A stretch of 36,867 nucleotides of DNA from Patescibacteria group bacterium (GCA_018830865.1 JAHJRN010000030.1:1-36867), one strand, 5' to 3'. Shown: positions 23,250 to 30,100, numbered from the stretch's first letter. Program-made: numbers and translations. Notes: generated by a model not told the origin, from the sequence alone.

Positions 23250-24683
23250 TTATGGCCGTACCTCGACCGGGGTGCCGACGTCGGAGAAATGATAGATCCA
23301 CTCCGCGTCCTTCAGCCGCATGTTGATGCATCCATGGCTCATGCGGTAGCCGAAGTTGTTGTGCCAATAGGCGGTATGGATGTAGATGTGCGGAAAGACG
23401 CTGAGGTTCCATTTCACGTCCGGCAGGAAGTAGTTGTCGGGATGGTTCGCGCCGTACGACCAGCGGTAGTCCATGAGGGGAATTTTTTTGAGGACCTCGG
23501 TCGAGCCGAGTGGCGTCGGGTATTTGTAGGTCCCGGTCGAGACGTAGAACGTTCGTGCGACGCGGCCATGCTCATAGGCGGTCAGGCGCTGTTCCGAGAT
23601 GTCGACGACGATCTGCCGTTCGGAGGATGTCGGGCCCGAGACGACCGGCGCTTGCGGGATGATGGCGAGCCCGCGTTCCTGTCCGATTCCGACCGATGCC
23701 ATGGAGAGCGCCCCGCGATACGTCGGGTCATGGACGAGATACACGCCGACCCGTGTCCCGAAGATGTCGAAGATGCGCACCTCGGGCCAGTCGCCGCCAT
23801 TGCGCGCCGTCGCGATCTCGTCGAAGCCGTCATGGTCCATGTCGAACGCCGCGAGCGTGAGGCCGTTCCTCGCGCTTGGATCGAACGCCCGGAATTCCTT
23901 TGCGATGACGCCGGGTCGTTCCGCATAGAACCTCCGGACGACGGGGTCGGTCCAGCTTTCAGGAGCCGCGAGGATGGCCATCCCCTGCGGCGTTCGGACG
24001 AGCGCGACGCTCGTGCCGTCGCGCATGCTCGCATCGAAGGCGAAGAAATCCTGACTGAGATTGGACATGGTCCCGTCCCAGACGCGGATATGCGGACCGC
24101 CGCTCGGCCCCGGGGAGGTGACGATCTCGTCTCTCCCGTCGCCGTTCAGGTCCCCTACCGCGACATGGACGCCGCCCTGGAAGGTCTCCGCATACGCGAA
24201 CGCGTCCTCCTTCAGGACACGGACTCCCCTTGCATCGAAGATACGGACGATAGGTGCCATGCCCGGCCCCGGGGAGGTGACGATCTCGTCTCTCCCGTCG
24301 CCGTTCAGGTCCCCTACCGCGACATGGACGCCGCCCTGGAACGACCACGGATAGGCGAGGAACGCACGGATCTTGGTCCCGTCCGTCTCGAAGATGTTCA
24401 CGTAGGGCTGCGCTCCGGGTCCGGCGCCGACGATGATTTCATCCTGTCCGTCGCCGTCCACGTCCCCTGCCGCGATCGATCCGCCGCCCGTGACGGCGCG
24501 GGGCAGAGCGGCGAACGACGTCCGTTCCGTGAATGATCGGGTCCAGATGCGGACATCGCCCGGACGGGTCATCTCCGGCGGGACGGCGGGATGTGTCGCT
24601 GCATGCCCAGCAGAAGGCGCGACGACAGCCGAGAGCGCAAAAACCGCGGCAATAGCGGATGGCCGTAGGTGTCTAATCGTCAT
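23250..24683 (-). CDS. Secreted FG-GAP/VCBS repeat protein with C-terminal L,D-transpeptidase (YkuD) domain
   Basis: A 477-aa protein. A signal peptide ('SAIAAVFALSAVVAPSAGHA') is followed by FG-GAP-like repeats with calcium-type loops 'DVDGDGQDE', 'DLNGDGRDE' (twice) and 'DMDHDGFDE'. The C-terminal ~140 residues are a YkuD domain: 'RQIVVDISEQRLTAYEHGRV', His436 in 'YIHTAYWHNN' and the catalytic motif 'MSHGCINM' (Cys452). YkuD enzymes make 3-3 peptidoglycan cross-links or attach proteins to murein. The beta-propeller-like repeats may bind a surface ligand. Two repeats are identical over 78 bp of DNA, a recent duplication. An extended -10 ends 6 nt before the ATG. Confidence 0.92.
   Translation of the reverse strand: MTIRHLRPSAIAAVFALSAVVAPSAGHAATHPAVPPEMTRPGDVRIWTRSFTERTSFAALPRAVTGGGSIAAGDVDGDGQDEIIVGAGPGAQPYVNIFETDGTKIRAFLAYPWSFQGGVHVAVGDLNGDGRDEIVTSPGPGMAPIVRIFDARGVRVLKEDAFAYAETFQGGVHVAVGDLNGDGRDEIVTSPGPSGGPHIRVWDGTMSNLSQDFFAFDASMRDGTSVALVRTPQGMAILAAPESWTDPVVRRFYAERPGVIAKEFRAFDPSARNGLTLAAFDMDHDGFDEIATARNGGDWPEVRIFDIFGTRVGVYLVHDPTYRGALSMASVGIGQERGLAIIPQAPVVSGPTSSERQIVVDISEQRLTAYEHGRVARTFYVSTGTYKYPTPLGSTEVLKKIPLMDYRWSYGANHPDNYFLPDVKWNLSVFPHIYIHTAYWHNNFGYRMSHGCINMRLKDAEWIYHFSDVGTPVEVRP
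24105..24182 (-). repeat. 78-bp exact direct repeat, copy 1 (in the FG-GAP gene)
   Basis: Identical to 24264-24341; the two starts are 159 bp (53 codons) apart, one FG-GAP unit. It encodes the 'QGGVHVAVGDLNGDGRDEIV' block. Identity at silent sites points to recent duplication or gene conversion. Confidence 0.9.
24264..24341 (-). repeat. 78-bp exact direct repeat, copy 2 (in the FG-GAP gene)
   Basis: Second copy of the repeat at 24105-24182. Bases just outside both copies differ, so the duplicated unit has begun to diverge at its edges. Confidence 0.9.
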
Positions 24684-24689
24684 GATGGA

Positions 24690-24698
24690 ATCATATCA
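24690..24698 (-). promoter_or_regulatory. Extended -10 promoter of the L,D-transpeptidase gene
   Basis: TGATATGAT on the (-) strand (24698-24690) ends 6 nt before the ATG, predicting a leaderless mRNA. Confidence 0.7.
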
Positions 24699-24712
24699 GC
24701 GTGCCGCAGGGC

Positions 24713-24740
24713 TTGCTAGGCGTGTTCGTTCGTGTAATAG
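24713..24740 (+). promoter_or_regulatory. Candidate promoter of the Pro/Ala/Glu-rich peptide gene
   Basis: TTGCTA (24713-24718) and TAATAG (24735-24740), spacing 16. The predicted leader is about 28 nt. Confidence 0.4.
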
Positions 24741-24774
24741 TCGAACCCTTATCCACCTCACTGCATCGTGCACT

Positions 24775-24918
24775 ATGTCTGATGAACAGCAGGTGACGCC
24801 GAGTGTGCCGGCTCCGACCGACGCGCCCGTCGAGACCCCAGCTCCGGAAGCCCCAGCCCCGGAGGAAGCCCCGGCAGAGACGCCGACGGAACCTTCCGCC
24901 GACGCGCCGCAAGCCTGA
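24775..24918 (+). CDS. Pro/Ala/Glu-rich low-complexity peptide
   Basis: A 47-aa product, 'MSDEQQVTPSVPAPTDAPVE' followed by 'TPAPEAPAPEEAPAETPTEP' repeats. No membrane segment or fold is expected; it is disordered and acidic. The ATG has no Shine-Dalgarno. A hairpin with a short T tract follows, which supports an independent transcript. In-frame sequence upstream overlaps the divergent transpeptidase gene and is shadow. Such peptides are common as unannotated small genes; it could also be a chance frame in GC-rich DNA. Confidence 0.5.
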   Translation: MSDEQQVTPSVPAPTDAPVETPAPEAPAPEEAPAETPTEPSADAPQA

Positions 24919-24932
24919 CGGATGAAATTCCG

Positions 24933-24956
24933 ACCCCCGCGAAACCGCGGGGGTTT
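24933..24956 (+). terminator. Hairpin terminator after the small peptide gene
   Basis: ACCCCCGCG (24933-24941) and CGCGGGGGT (24946-24954) make a perfect 9-bp stem with a 4-nt loop. The T tract is short (TTT, then CGGTTT), so efficiency is uncertain. Confidence 0.6.
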
Positions 24957-24960
24957 CGGT

Positions 24961-24990
24961 TTGCGTGAAGCGGCGACCATGCGCTACTGT
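24961..24990 (+). promoter_or_regulatory. Candidate promoter of the CBS-domain gene
   Basis: TTGCGT (24961-24966) and TACTGT (24985-24990), spacing 18. The predicted leader before ATG 25021 is about 24 nt and C-rich, with no Shine-Dalgarno. Confidence 0.4.
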
Positions 24991-25020
24991 TTCATCAAAT
25001 CCCCTAACCCCCCACACGCT

Positions 25021-25470
25021 ATGAAAGTCCGAGACGTGATGGAGCATCATGTCGTCACGGTCAGGCCTGACGACACCTATGAAGACGTGGCGAAACTGCT
25101 GAACGAGCATCAGGTCAGCGGCGTACCTGTCGTCGACGCCGAGGGCCGCCTTGCAGGGATGGTCTCGGAGAAGGATCTGTATCGGATCCTGTATCCGTTC
25201 TACAGCAGCTACTACGAGCACCCCGTCTCGTACACGGACCTCGAACAGCGCGAAGAGAAAGTGGATGACGTGCGGGCGAAGAAGGTTGAGGTCTTCATGA
25301 CGAAGGACACCATCTCCATCGAGCCGGATGCTCCGGTTATGCGCGCAGGCGGCATCATGCTCGCGAAGCGCATCGCGCGGCTGCCGGTCGTCGAGGACGG
25401 GAAGATCATCGGTCTTGTGTCACGCAGCCGCATCTTCAAGCTTGTGATCAAAGAACAGTTGGGGTTGTAG
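25021..25470 (+). CDS. CBS-domain pair protein
   Basis: A 149-aa protein consisting of one Bateman module. CBS1 is 'VRDVMEHHVVTVRPDDTYED' to 'GVPVVDAEGRLAGMVSEKDL'; CBS2 is 'VEVFMTKDTISIEPDAPVMR' to 'RLPVVEDGKIIGLVSRSRI'. A linker of about 35 residues rich in Tyr, Glu and Lys separates them. CBS pairs sense AMP, ATP or related nucleotides and often control channels or enzymes. A cation antiporter gene lies 50 bp downstream on the same strand, so a regulatory partnership is possible but unproven. I chose ATG 25021; the frame extension to 24922 lies in the terminator region. Confidence 0.92.
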   Translation: MKVRDVMEHHVVTVRPDDTYEDVAKLLNEHQVSGVPVVDAEGRLAGMVSEKDLYRILYPFYSSYYEHPVSYTDLEQREEKVDDVRAKKVEVFMTKDTISIEPDAPVMRAGGIMLAKRIARLPVVEDGKIIGLVSRSRIFKLVIKEQLGL

Positions 25471-25503
25471 GTACCGAACGACGACGGGAAAAGGGATATG
25501 GCG

Positions 25504-25512
25504 TGGTATAAT
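25504..25512 (+). promoter_or_regulatory. Extended -10 promoter of the antiporter gene
   Basis: TGGTATAAT (25504-25512) with a perfect hexamer, ending 8 nt before ATG 25521. ATG 25515 lies only 2 nt after the -10 and would be outside the transcript, so 25521 is preferred. Confidence 0.75.
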
Positions 25513-25520
25513 TCATGTCG

Positions 25521-27191
25521 ATGGACACGTTTTTTGAGATTGGGTTGATTCTTGCGATCGCGACGGCTGTTGCGGTCGTGATGCAACGCTTGCGCCTCCC
25601 GCTCATCCTCGGACATATCCTGACCGGCATCCTCGTCGGTCCGATTGCCTTCGACCTGCTCCGTTCCGCTCAGACCGTCGAGGTGTTTTCCGAATTCGGC
25701 GTGACGGCCCTGCTCTTCATCGTCGGCATCGGATTAAGTCCGCGGGTCATGCGCGACGTGGGTCGTGTGGCGCTCGCGGCTGGTATCGGCCAGATTTTGT
25801 TCACGGTCATCTTCGGCTTCCTGCTCGTGCGGGCGTTCGGCTTTTCCCTCGTCCCGTCGGCCTTCATCGCCGTCGCGTTGACGTTCTCGAGTACCATCAT
25901 CATCTCGAAGCTCCTCTCCGACCGGAACGACCTCGAGAAGCTGTACGGTCGCATCGCCATCGGCTTCCTGCTCGTGCAGGATGTTGCAGCCGTCGTCATC
26001 CTCATCGGCGTTACGTCGTTCGTGGACGCGTCGGGTGCTCCCCTTCCCGAAGCGCTGGCCTCGCTCGTCGCGAAAGCGTGCCTGATGGCCGCAGTGCTTA
26101 TCGTCATGGCACTCTGGATCCTGCCGCGCCTCACGCGCCTGTTCGCGACGTCACAGGAATTCCTATTCATCTTTTCCATCGGCTGGGGCGTCGGCCTTTC
26201 CGCGTTGTTCCATCAGCTCGGTCTCTCCGCGGAGATCGGCGCCCTGGCGGCTGGCGTGACGCTCGCCTCCTCCCCGTTCCATCACGAGATCGCCGCGAAG
26301 ATGAAGATGCTCCGCGATTTCTTCATCGTGATGTTCTTCATCCTCCTCGGCTCCCAACTGTCCGTTTCCGGCGTCGAGGAGGTCATCGTCCCGGCTTTGG
26401 TCCTGTCGTTTTTCGTGCTCGTCGGGAATCCGCTCATCGTCATGGCCATCCTCGGCGTGATGCGGTACACGCGCAAGACCGGATTCTATGCCGGACTCAC
26501 GGTCGCGCAGGTGAGCGAATTCTCCTTCATCCTGCTCCTGCTCGGCGTGACGTCGGGCCTTGTCCCACAGGCCGCGCTGACGCTCCTGACGCTCGTCGCC
26601 ATCATCACCATCGCCGGCTCGTCGCTCATGATCCTGCAGGCGGATCGCATCTACGCGTTCCTCGCGCCCTCGCTCGGCCTCTTCGAACGGGCGTCCGCCG
26701 TCGCCGAACGCCGCCGTCGCGAACGCGTCGATGCCCTGCTCGTCGGCTGCCACCGCGTCGGTCAGGATTTTCTTCGGACGCTCGACCGCATGGACCTGTC
26801 CACGCTCGTCGTGGATTTCGATCCGGTCGTCATCGAACGCCTCAAGAGCGAGGGAATCCGATGTCGGTACGGAGACGCGGGCGACAACGAGTTCCTCGGC
26901 GACCTTGCGTTGGAGAAGCTGAAGGTCGTCGTATCGACGGTCCCGGACTACGATACCAACGAGTTCGTCCTCGCCAAGATTCGTCGCGTGAACGCGAAGG
27001 CCATCATCATCGCGCTTGCGCATACCTCGGCGCAGGCGAAGGCCCTGTATCGCGAGGGCGCGACCTACGTCATCATGCCGCATTATCTCGGCGGGAACGT
27101 CGCGGCCATGCTCGTGGAGCGACTCGGACATGATCCCAAGAAATACGCGGCCCACCGCGCACGACACCTCAAGCATCTTGCGGGGAGATAG
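25521..27191 (+). CDS. CPA2-family cation:proton antiporter with RCK (TrkA-N) domain, KefB/RosB-like
   Basis: A 556-aa membrane protein. Residues ~1-380 hold 12-13 helices of the Na+/H+ exchanger domain. Signatures include 'LPLILGHILTGILVGP', 'EFGVTALLFIVGIGLSP' and 'GRIAIGFLLVQDVAAVVIL', the last with the ion-binding Gln-Asp pair. 'LGLSAEIGALAAGVTLASSP' also fits. Residues ~400-520 form a TrkA-N Rossmann domain: 'DALLVGCHRVGQDFLRTLDR' (the usual GxGxxG is GCHRVG), 'VVDFDPVVIERLKSEG' and 'YGDAGDNEFL'. KefB-like proteins exchange K+ or Na+ for protons under nucleotide control. The start is set by the promoter. It is convergent with the cupin gene, 26 bp away. Confidence 0.93.
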   Translation: MDTFFEIGLILAIATAVAVVMQRLRLPLILGHILTGILVGPIAFDLLRSAQTVEVFSEFGVTALLFIVGIGLSPRVMRDVGRVALAAGIGQILFTVIFGFLLVRAFGFSLVPSAFIAVALTFSSTIIISKLLSDRNDLEKLYGRIAIGFLLVQDVAAVVILIGVTSFVDASGAPLPEALASLVAKACLMAAVLIVMALWILPRLTRLFATSQEFLFIFSIGWGVGLSALFHQLGLSAEIGALAAGVTLASSPFHHEIAAKMKMLRDFFIVMFFILLGSQLSVSGVEEVIVPALVLSFFVLVGNPLIVMAILGVMRYTRKTGFYAGLTVAQVSEFSFILLLLGVTSGLVPQAALTLLTLVAIITIAGSSLMILQADRIYAFLAPSLGLFERASAVAERRRRERVDALLVGCHRVGQDFLRTLDRMDLSTLVVDFDPVVIERLKSEGIRCRYGDAGDNEFLGDLALEKLKVVVSTVPDYDTNEFVLAKIRRVNAKAIIIALAHTSAQAKALYREGATYVIMPHYLGGNVAAMLVERLGHDPKKYAAHRARHLKHLAGR

Positions 27192-27217
27192 CGTCTGTCG
27201 ATTGACCAAGAGGGTCC

Positions 27218-27613
27218 CTATTCCGTCGTCTTCCCGCCGAAGTGTTCCTCGCGGGCCATCGCCTCTTCCTTCGTCGTCCGCACGACGCCGTCCTGATGCT
27301 CCGGTGGCGAATAGACGGTATAGAGCTTCAGGTCGTCCGTCTGCGACGTGTTGACGATGTTGTGCTTCACGCCGGCCGGCACGACGACCGCATCGCCGTC
27401 GCCGAGTGGGTGCTCGATATCGTTCAGGATTGCCTTCCCCTCCCCTTTGTCGACGCGGAGGAACTGGTCGAGCTCATGGATCTCCTCTCCGATGTCCTCG
27501 CCGGGCTTCAGCGACATGAGCACGAGCTGACTGTGCTTGGCCGTGTAGAGGACCTTGCGGAAATCGGTGTTCGCGAGCGTCTCCTGCTCGAGTTTAACGA
27601 CGTAGCCGTTCAT
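27218..27613 (-). CDS. Cupin-fold protein
   Basis: A 131-aa single-domain cupin. The first motif is 'PGEDIGEEIHELDQFLRVDK' (His and Glu as metal ligands) and the second is 'DAVVVPAGVKHNIVNTSQTD' (His ligand). The usual 'HxH' of motif 1 is 'EIHEL'. Such small cupins are often sugar-phosphate isomerases or metal-binding proteins of unknown role ('cupin_2'). The C terminus is charged ('TTKEEAMAREEHF'). It is a single gene, divergent from the greA-like gene with about 140 bp between starts. Function not predictable. Confidence 0.88.
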   Translation of the reverse strand: MNGYVVKLEQETLANTDFRKVLYTAKHSQLVLMSLKPGEDIGEEIHELDQFLRVDKGEGKAILNDIEHPLGDGDAVVVPAGVKHNIVNTSQTDDLKLYTVYSPPEHQDGVVRTTKEEAMAREEHFGGKTTE

Positions 27614-27734
27614 AGATGCGTATCATTGATGAGTAACGGTCTCATTGTATGCGTCTATGCTACGAGGAGGCAAGGACCCTCGCCTCGACGGAACGACGGC
27701 CACGAGGTCGATTGCCCGTCGCATCCCCTCCCGG

Positions 27735-27740
27735 TACGAT
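27735..27740 (+). promoter_or_regulatory. -10 element of the second gre gene
   Basis: TACGAT (27735-27740) ends 11 nt before ATG 27752, giving a leader of about 4 nt. Confidence 0.45.
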
Positions 27741-27751
27741 GGCGACGACCT

Positions 27752-28258
27752 ATGCGCATCCCGACACGAAAATCCCAGCAGCTCCGGGTCCAAGGGGATC
27801 GGGACAACGTCATCTCCGCGTGGAAGCTCCAACGGCTCAAGGACGACCTTATTGATCTCGAGAAACGGCAACGGCCGCTCGTGGTCGAGGATCTGGCCGA
27901 CGCGAGGTCGAAGGGCGACCTGTCCGAGAACGCGGAGTATCAGGACGCGCGCGGAAAACTATCGCGCATGGACAGCCGCATTTTCTCGCTGAAGGAGCGC
28001 ATCAAGAACGCCTCGATCATCGAGGAGGGTGCGGGGCCGGCTGGCCAGGTCCGTATCGGCTCCACGGTCGTCCTGTCCGTCGACGGGCACCAACGCCAGT
28101 ATGCCATCGTCGGCTCGCAGGAGACCGATCCCTCGCGCGGCCGCATCTCCTACCTCTCTCCGCTTGGCGCCGCGCTCATGGGCCAGCACGTCGGCGAAAC
28201 GGTCGTCATCGACACGGGCGACATAAAGACCTCCTACGGCATCGTGGAGGTCCGTTGA
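27752..28258 (+). CDS. GreA/GreB-family transcription factor (second copy)
   Basis: A 168-aa protein with the same two-domain layout as the GreA at 520. A basic N-terminal extension ('MRIPTRKSQQLRVQGDRDNV') precedes the coiled coil. The coiled-coil tip 'KGDLSENAEYQDARGKL' keeps the acidic Asp and Glu needed for transcript cleavage. The C-terminal FKBP-like part has 'VGSQETDPSRGRISYLSPLG'. It is more diverged than the first copy and could be a GreB-like or lineage-specific Gre factor. The start at ATG 27752 is chosen from the -10 position; the longer frame back to 27242 is antisense to the cupin gene. Confidence 0.88.
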   Translation: MRIPTRKSQQLRVQGDRDNVISAWKLQRLKDDLIDLEKRQRPLVVEDLADARSKGDLSENAEYQDARGKLSRMDSRIFSLKERIKNASIIEEGAGPAGQVRIGSTVVLSVDGHQRQYAIVGSQETDPSRGRISYLSPLGAALMGQHVGETVVIDTGDIKTSYGIVEVR

Positions 28259-28273
28259 GTGGCTTGTGGATCG

Positions 28274-28474
28274 TCACGCCTCCTCGGACAGGAACCCGAT
28301 GAGCTTCTTCACGATGTCCTGATGGTGGATTTCGTCGTTCTTGATGTGTTCGACCAGCTCCGCGAAGCCGTTCAGCTTGAATTCCGTCAGCAATTTCCCG
28401 CAGTTCTCCTCGGCGTCCTTCTCGTATATGAGCGCCTGTTCGAGGATGGCGCGCGTCTCGTTCTTGGTCCCCAT
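28274..28474 (-). CDS. Small helical protein resembling half of a ferritin-like domain
   Basis: A 66-aa protein predicted to be two helices. Helix 1 contains 'ALIYEKDAEENCGKLL' (Glu18) and helix 2 contains 'LVEHIKNDEIHHQDIVKKL', with an ExxH motif (Glu48, His51). Glu plus ExxH is the metal-ligand pattern of ferritin-like/rubrerythrin helices. A full domain needs four helices, so a dimer, or pairing with the upstream 68-aa protein, could build the di-metal site. Its ATG is 1 bp after the stop of that gene, so they are co-translated. The homology is suggested by motif and length only. Confidence 0.6.
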   Translation of the reverse strand: MGTKNETRAILEQALIYEKDAEENCGKLLTEFKLNGFAELVEHIKNDEIHHQDIVKKLIGFLSEEA

Positions 28475-28475
28475 A

Positions 28476-28682
28476 TCAGTCTTTGATCGTCTTCAACCGC
28501 TCGAGACCTGCTCGGTGCGAACGGCTCTCGCCGATAAGGGTCGCCAGCAGCTCGCGCGCTTCGTCCTGATGCGTCCCGAACGAATCCAGGAATCCCTCGT
28601 CACGGATGACCTTCATGTAGGTATCGATGAAATGGTCCTCGATGAGGATGCCGCGGTCCACGAGTGAGGTAAGGTCTGGCAT
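28476..28682 (-). CDS. Small helical protein, probable partner of the 66-aa protein
   Basis: A 68-aa protein, also two predicted helices. Helix 1 is 'GILIEDHFIDTYMKVIRDEG' (Glu15) and helix 2 is 'EARELLATLIGESRSHRAGL' (Glu52, His56). The spacing is ExxxH rather than ExxH, so metal binding is less certain than in its neighbour. It begins 'MPDLTSLVDRG'; the in-frame extension to 28766 overlaps the next gene and looks like shadow. Arrangement, size and helix pattern suggest that the two genes arose by duplication or by splitting of one four-helix protein. Confidence 0.6.
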   Translation of the reverse strand: MPDLTSLVDRGILIEDHFIDTYMKVIRDEGFLDSFGTHQDEARELLATLIGESRSHRAGLERLKTIKD

Positions 28683-28740
28683 GGTGTGATGAGGAAATCG
28701 GGTCGTATCGGATGAGACGAATGAAGATGCGGGACAGCGG

Positions 28741-29169
28741 TCACCGTGTATGGTCGACCTTTCCACTATTGATCATCCCAACGGCTTGGGAGAGTCTCTT
28801 CAATGAACTTTTCAGGTCCTGGAGGTTTTGAGCGGAGATATCCGTTTCATTCTCTATGGACTTCAGAAGGGTTAGAATCGGGATGATTGCTTTTCTGGCA
28901 GGTTCCCGGACCGGATGGTTCGGGGCTTCCGCCGGCGTGAGGTCGATAACGGCATGCAGCTCTGCGAGCGGATAGTCCGATTCGAATGAAGAGACCATGG
29001 TCCTGAACTGTTCGACCATCTCTCCTGATTCCTTTCGCAATTCTGGCGGGACGACCTGTTGCGGGGGGTGATCTTTCAACCAAGCTGCGAGTTGTTCCGC
29101 GTGACGTTCTTCGGTTGTCAGCTCCTTTGCCTCCATCGGAGGAGGGGCTTTGGGCATGTGTTCATTCAT
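28741..29169 (-). CDS. Hypothetical 142-aa protein
   Basis: A soluble protein starting 'MNEHMPKAPPPMEAKELTTE'. A Pro-rich N terminus is followed by mostly helical sequence ('RHAEQLAAWLKDHPPQQVVP', 'AIIPILTLLKSIENETDISA', 'NLQDLKSSLKRLSQAVGMIN'). No membrane segment, Cys or catalytic motif is present. GC is lower than in its neighbours. An extended -10 ends 6 nt before the ATG at 29169, which settles the start over the inner Met. It lies just downstream of the cold-shock gene terminator. Family not recognised. Confidence 0.65.
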   Translation of the reverse strand: MNEHMPKAPPPMEAKELTTEERHAEQLAAWLKDHPPQQVVPPELRKESGEMVEQFRTMVSSFESDYPLAELHAVIDLTPAEAPNHPVREPARKAIIPILTLLKSIENETDISAQNLQDLKSSLKRLSQAVGMINSGKVDHTR

Positions 29170-29175
29170 AAATAC

Positions 29176-29184
29176 AATATATCA
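29176..29184 (-). promoter_or_regulatory. Extended -10 promoter of a leaderless gene
   Basis: TGATATATT on the (-) strand (29184-29176) ends 6 nt before the ATG at 29169. The -35 region is poor. Confidence 0.7.
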
Positions 29185-29207
29185 GCATCGATTCGAAAAA
29201 GGAAACT

Positions 29208-29248
29208 TGACACAAAAAGACGAGGCTTAGCCTCGTCTTTTTGTGTCA
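29208..29248. terminator. Perfect 19-bp palindromic terminator after the cold-shock gene
   Basis: Bases 29208-29226 pair perfectly with 29230-29248 over a 3-nt loop (TTA), with A5 and T5 tracts inside the arms. It lies 13 bp after the cold-shock gene stop and can work in both directions. Confidence 0.9.
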
Positions 29249-29261
29249 TTTCTTCGTTCAG

Positions 29262-29459
29262 TTACACCCGCTGGACGTTGACGGCGCGCGGTCCCTTGTC
29301 GGACTGCTCCGTCTCGAACGTGACCGCATCCCCCACCTTGAGTTCCGCGAACATCATGCCGACGAGGGCGGATTCATGGAAGAACACGTCTCCCTCTTGG
29401 CCCTCCGGGGTGATGAACCCGAAGTTCTTCTCCGTCAGTGTCTTAATCGTACCGTTCAT
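29262..29459 (-). CDS. Cold-shock protein (CspA family)
   Basis: A 65-aa OB-fold RNA/DNA-binding protein of typical Csp length. RNP1 is 'KNFGFIT' and RNP2 is 'DVFFHES'; 'LKVGDAVTFETEQSDKGPRA' completes the domain. Cold-shock proteins act as RNA chaperones and antiterminators. The upstream region has a TTGCTGA/TCAGCAA inverted repeat that could be a leader hairpin, as in many csp genes. A strong terminator follows, so the gene is monocistronic. The exact csp subtype cannot be told. Confidence 0.95.
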   Translation of the reverse strand: MNGTIKTLTEKNFGFITPEGQEGDVFFHESALVGMMFAELKVGDAVTFETEQSDKGPRAVNVQRV

Positions 29460-29470
29460 AGTGGCTGGCG

Positions 29471-29491
29471 TTGCTGACGTGATATCAGCAA
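29471..29491 (-). other. Inverted repeat upstream of the cold-shock gene
   Basis: TTGCTGA (29471-29477) and TCAGCAA (29485-29491) form a perfect 7-bp repeat with a 7-nt centre, 11-32 nt before the ATG. It overlaps a possible -10 (TATCAC), so it is either an operator or a leader hairpin. Confidence 0.4.
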
Positions 29492-29585
29492 AATGCGTTT
29501 ATCAAGTACGTAATTCGTACTTCTTGAGCAGGAGTATAGCCCAAAGACGTCTAGAATGGAAGGGCTTACGTCAATCGTGTCGATT

Positions 29586-30065
29586 TCAGCGATTTAAGGC
29601 CCAAAGTGCGGCATTCAGGTAGGTCGCAAAGCTCACCCAGAGGAGATAGGGCACGAGGAGATAGGCAGCCGGTTGAGAGATACGATGGAAGGCGCCGATG
29701 GTCACCGCAATGGCGCACCAGAGCGCGACGATCTCGATGAGGGCCAACAGGGGGGTATGGAAGCCGAAGAACAGGATAGACCAGAGCGTGTTCAGCACAA
29801 GCTGGAGTGCGAAGACCGACAGGGCGATGCGGACGTCTTTCCGCTCCAGTCCTTTTCGCCAGACGAGGAAGGCGGCGATGCCCATGAAGGCGAAGAGCGT
29901 GGTCCAGACCGGTGCGAAGACCCATGAGGGCGGGTTGAGCGCGGGCTTGGCGAGGCTCGCGTACCACGTCGGGATCGAGGGCGTCGTGAAGAGTGAACCG
30001 ATGATGCCCGCGCCTTCGGAGACGATGATGGCGGCGAGGAGTTTGATGATGTCGTTGCGTTTCAT
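29586..30065 (-). CDS. tspO: TspO/MBR family protein
   Basis: A 159-aa membrane protein with five helices. Family hallmarks are seen: 'WYASLAKPALNPPSWVFAPVW' in part, 'TTLFAFMGIAAFLVWRK', 'LVLNTLWSILFFGFHTPLLA' and the C-terminal 'PYLLWVSFATYLNAALWALN'. The Trp/Pro/Asn pattern around the first loop is the ligand site for porphyrins and related molecules. TspO proteins bind or degrade porphyrins and respond to light or oxygen in other bacteria. It is a single gene with its own promoter (TTGCTT-17-TACACT), whose -10 ends 6 nt before the ATG. No tetrapyrrole genes are nearby except cobA, 19 kb away. Confidence 0.95.
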   Translation of the reverse strand: MKRNDIIKLLAAIIVSEGAGIIGSLFTTPSIPTWYASLAKPALNPPSWVFAPVWTTLFAFMGIAAFLVWRKGLERKDVRIALSVFALQLVLNTLWSILFFGFHTPLLALIEIVALWCAIAVTIGAFHRISQPAAYLLVPYLLWVSFATYLNAALWALNR

Positions 30066-30071
30066 GCTTCA

Positions 30072-30100
30072 AGTGTACGTCGTGTCGTTGTTGTAAGCAA
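30072..30100 (-). promoter_or_regulatory. Promoter of tspO
   Basis: On the (-) strand TTGCTT (30100-30095), a 17-bp spacer and TACACT (30077-30072), ending 6 nt before the ATG: a leaderless arrangement with both elements visible. Confidence 0.65.
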
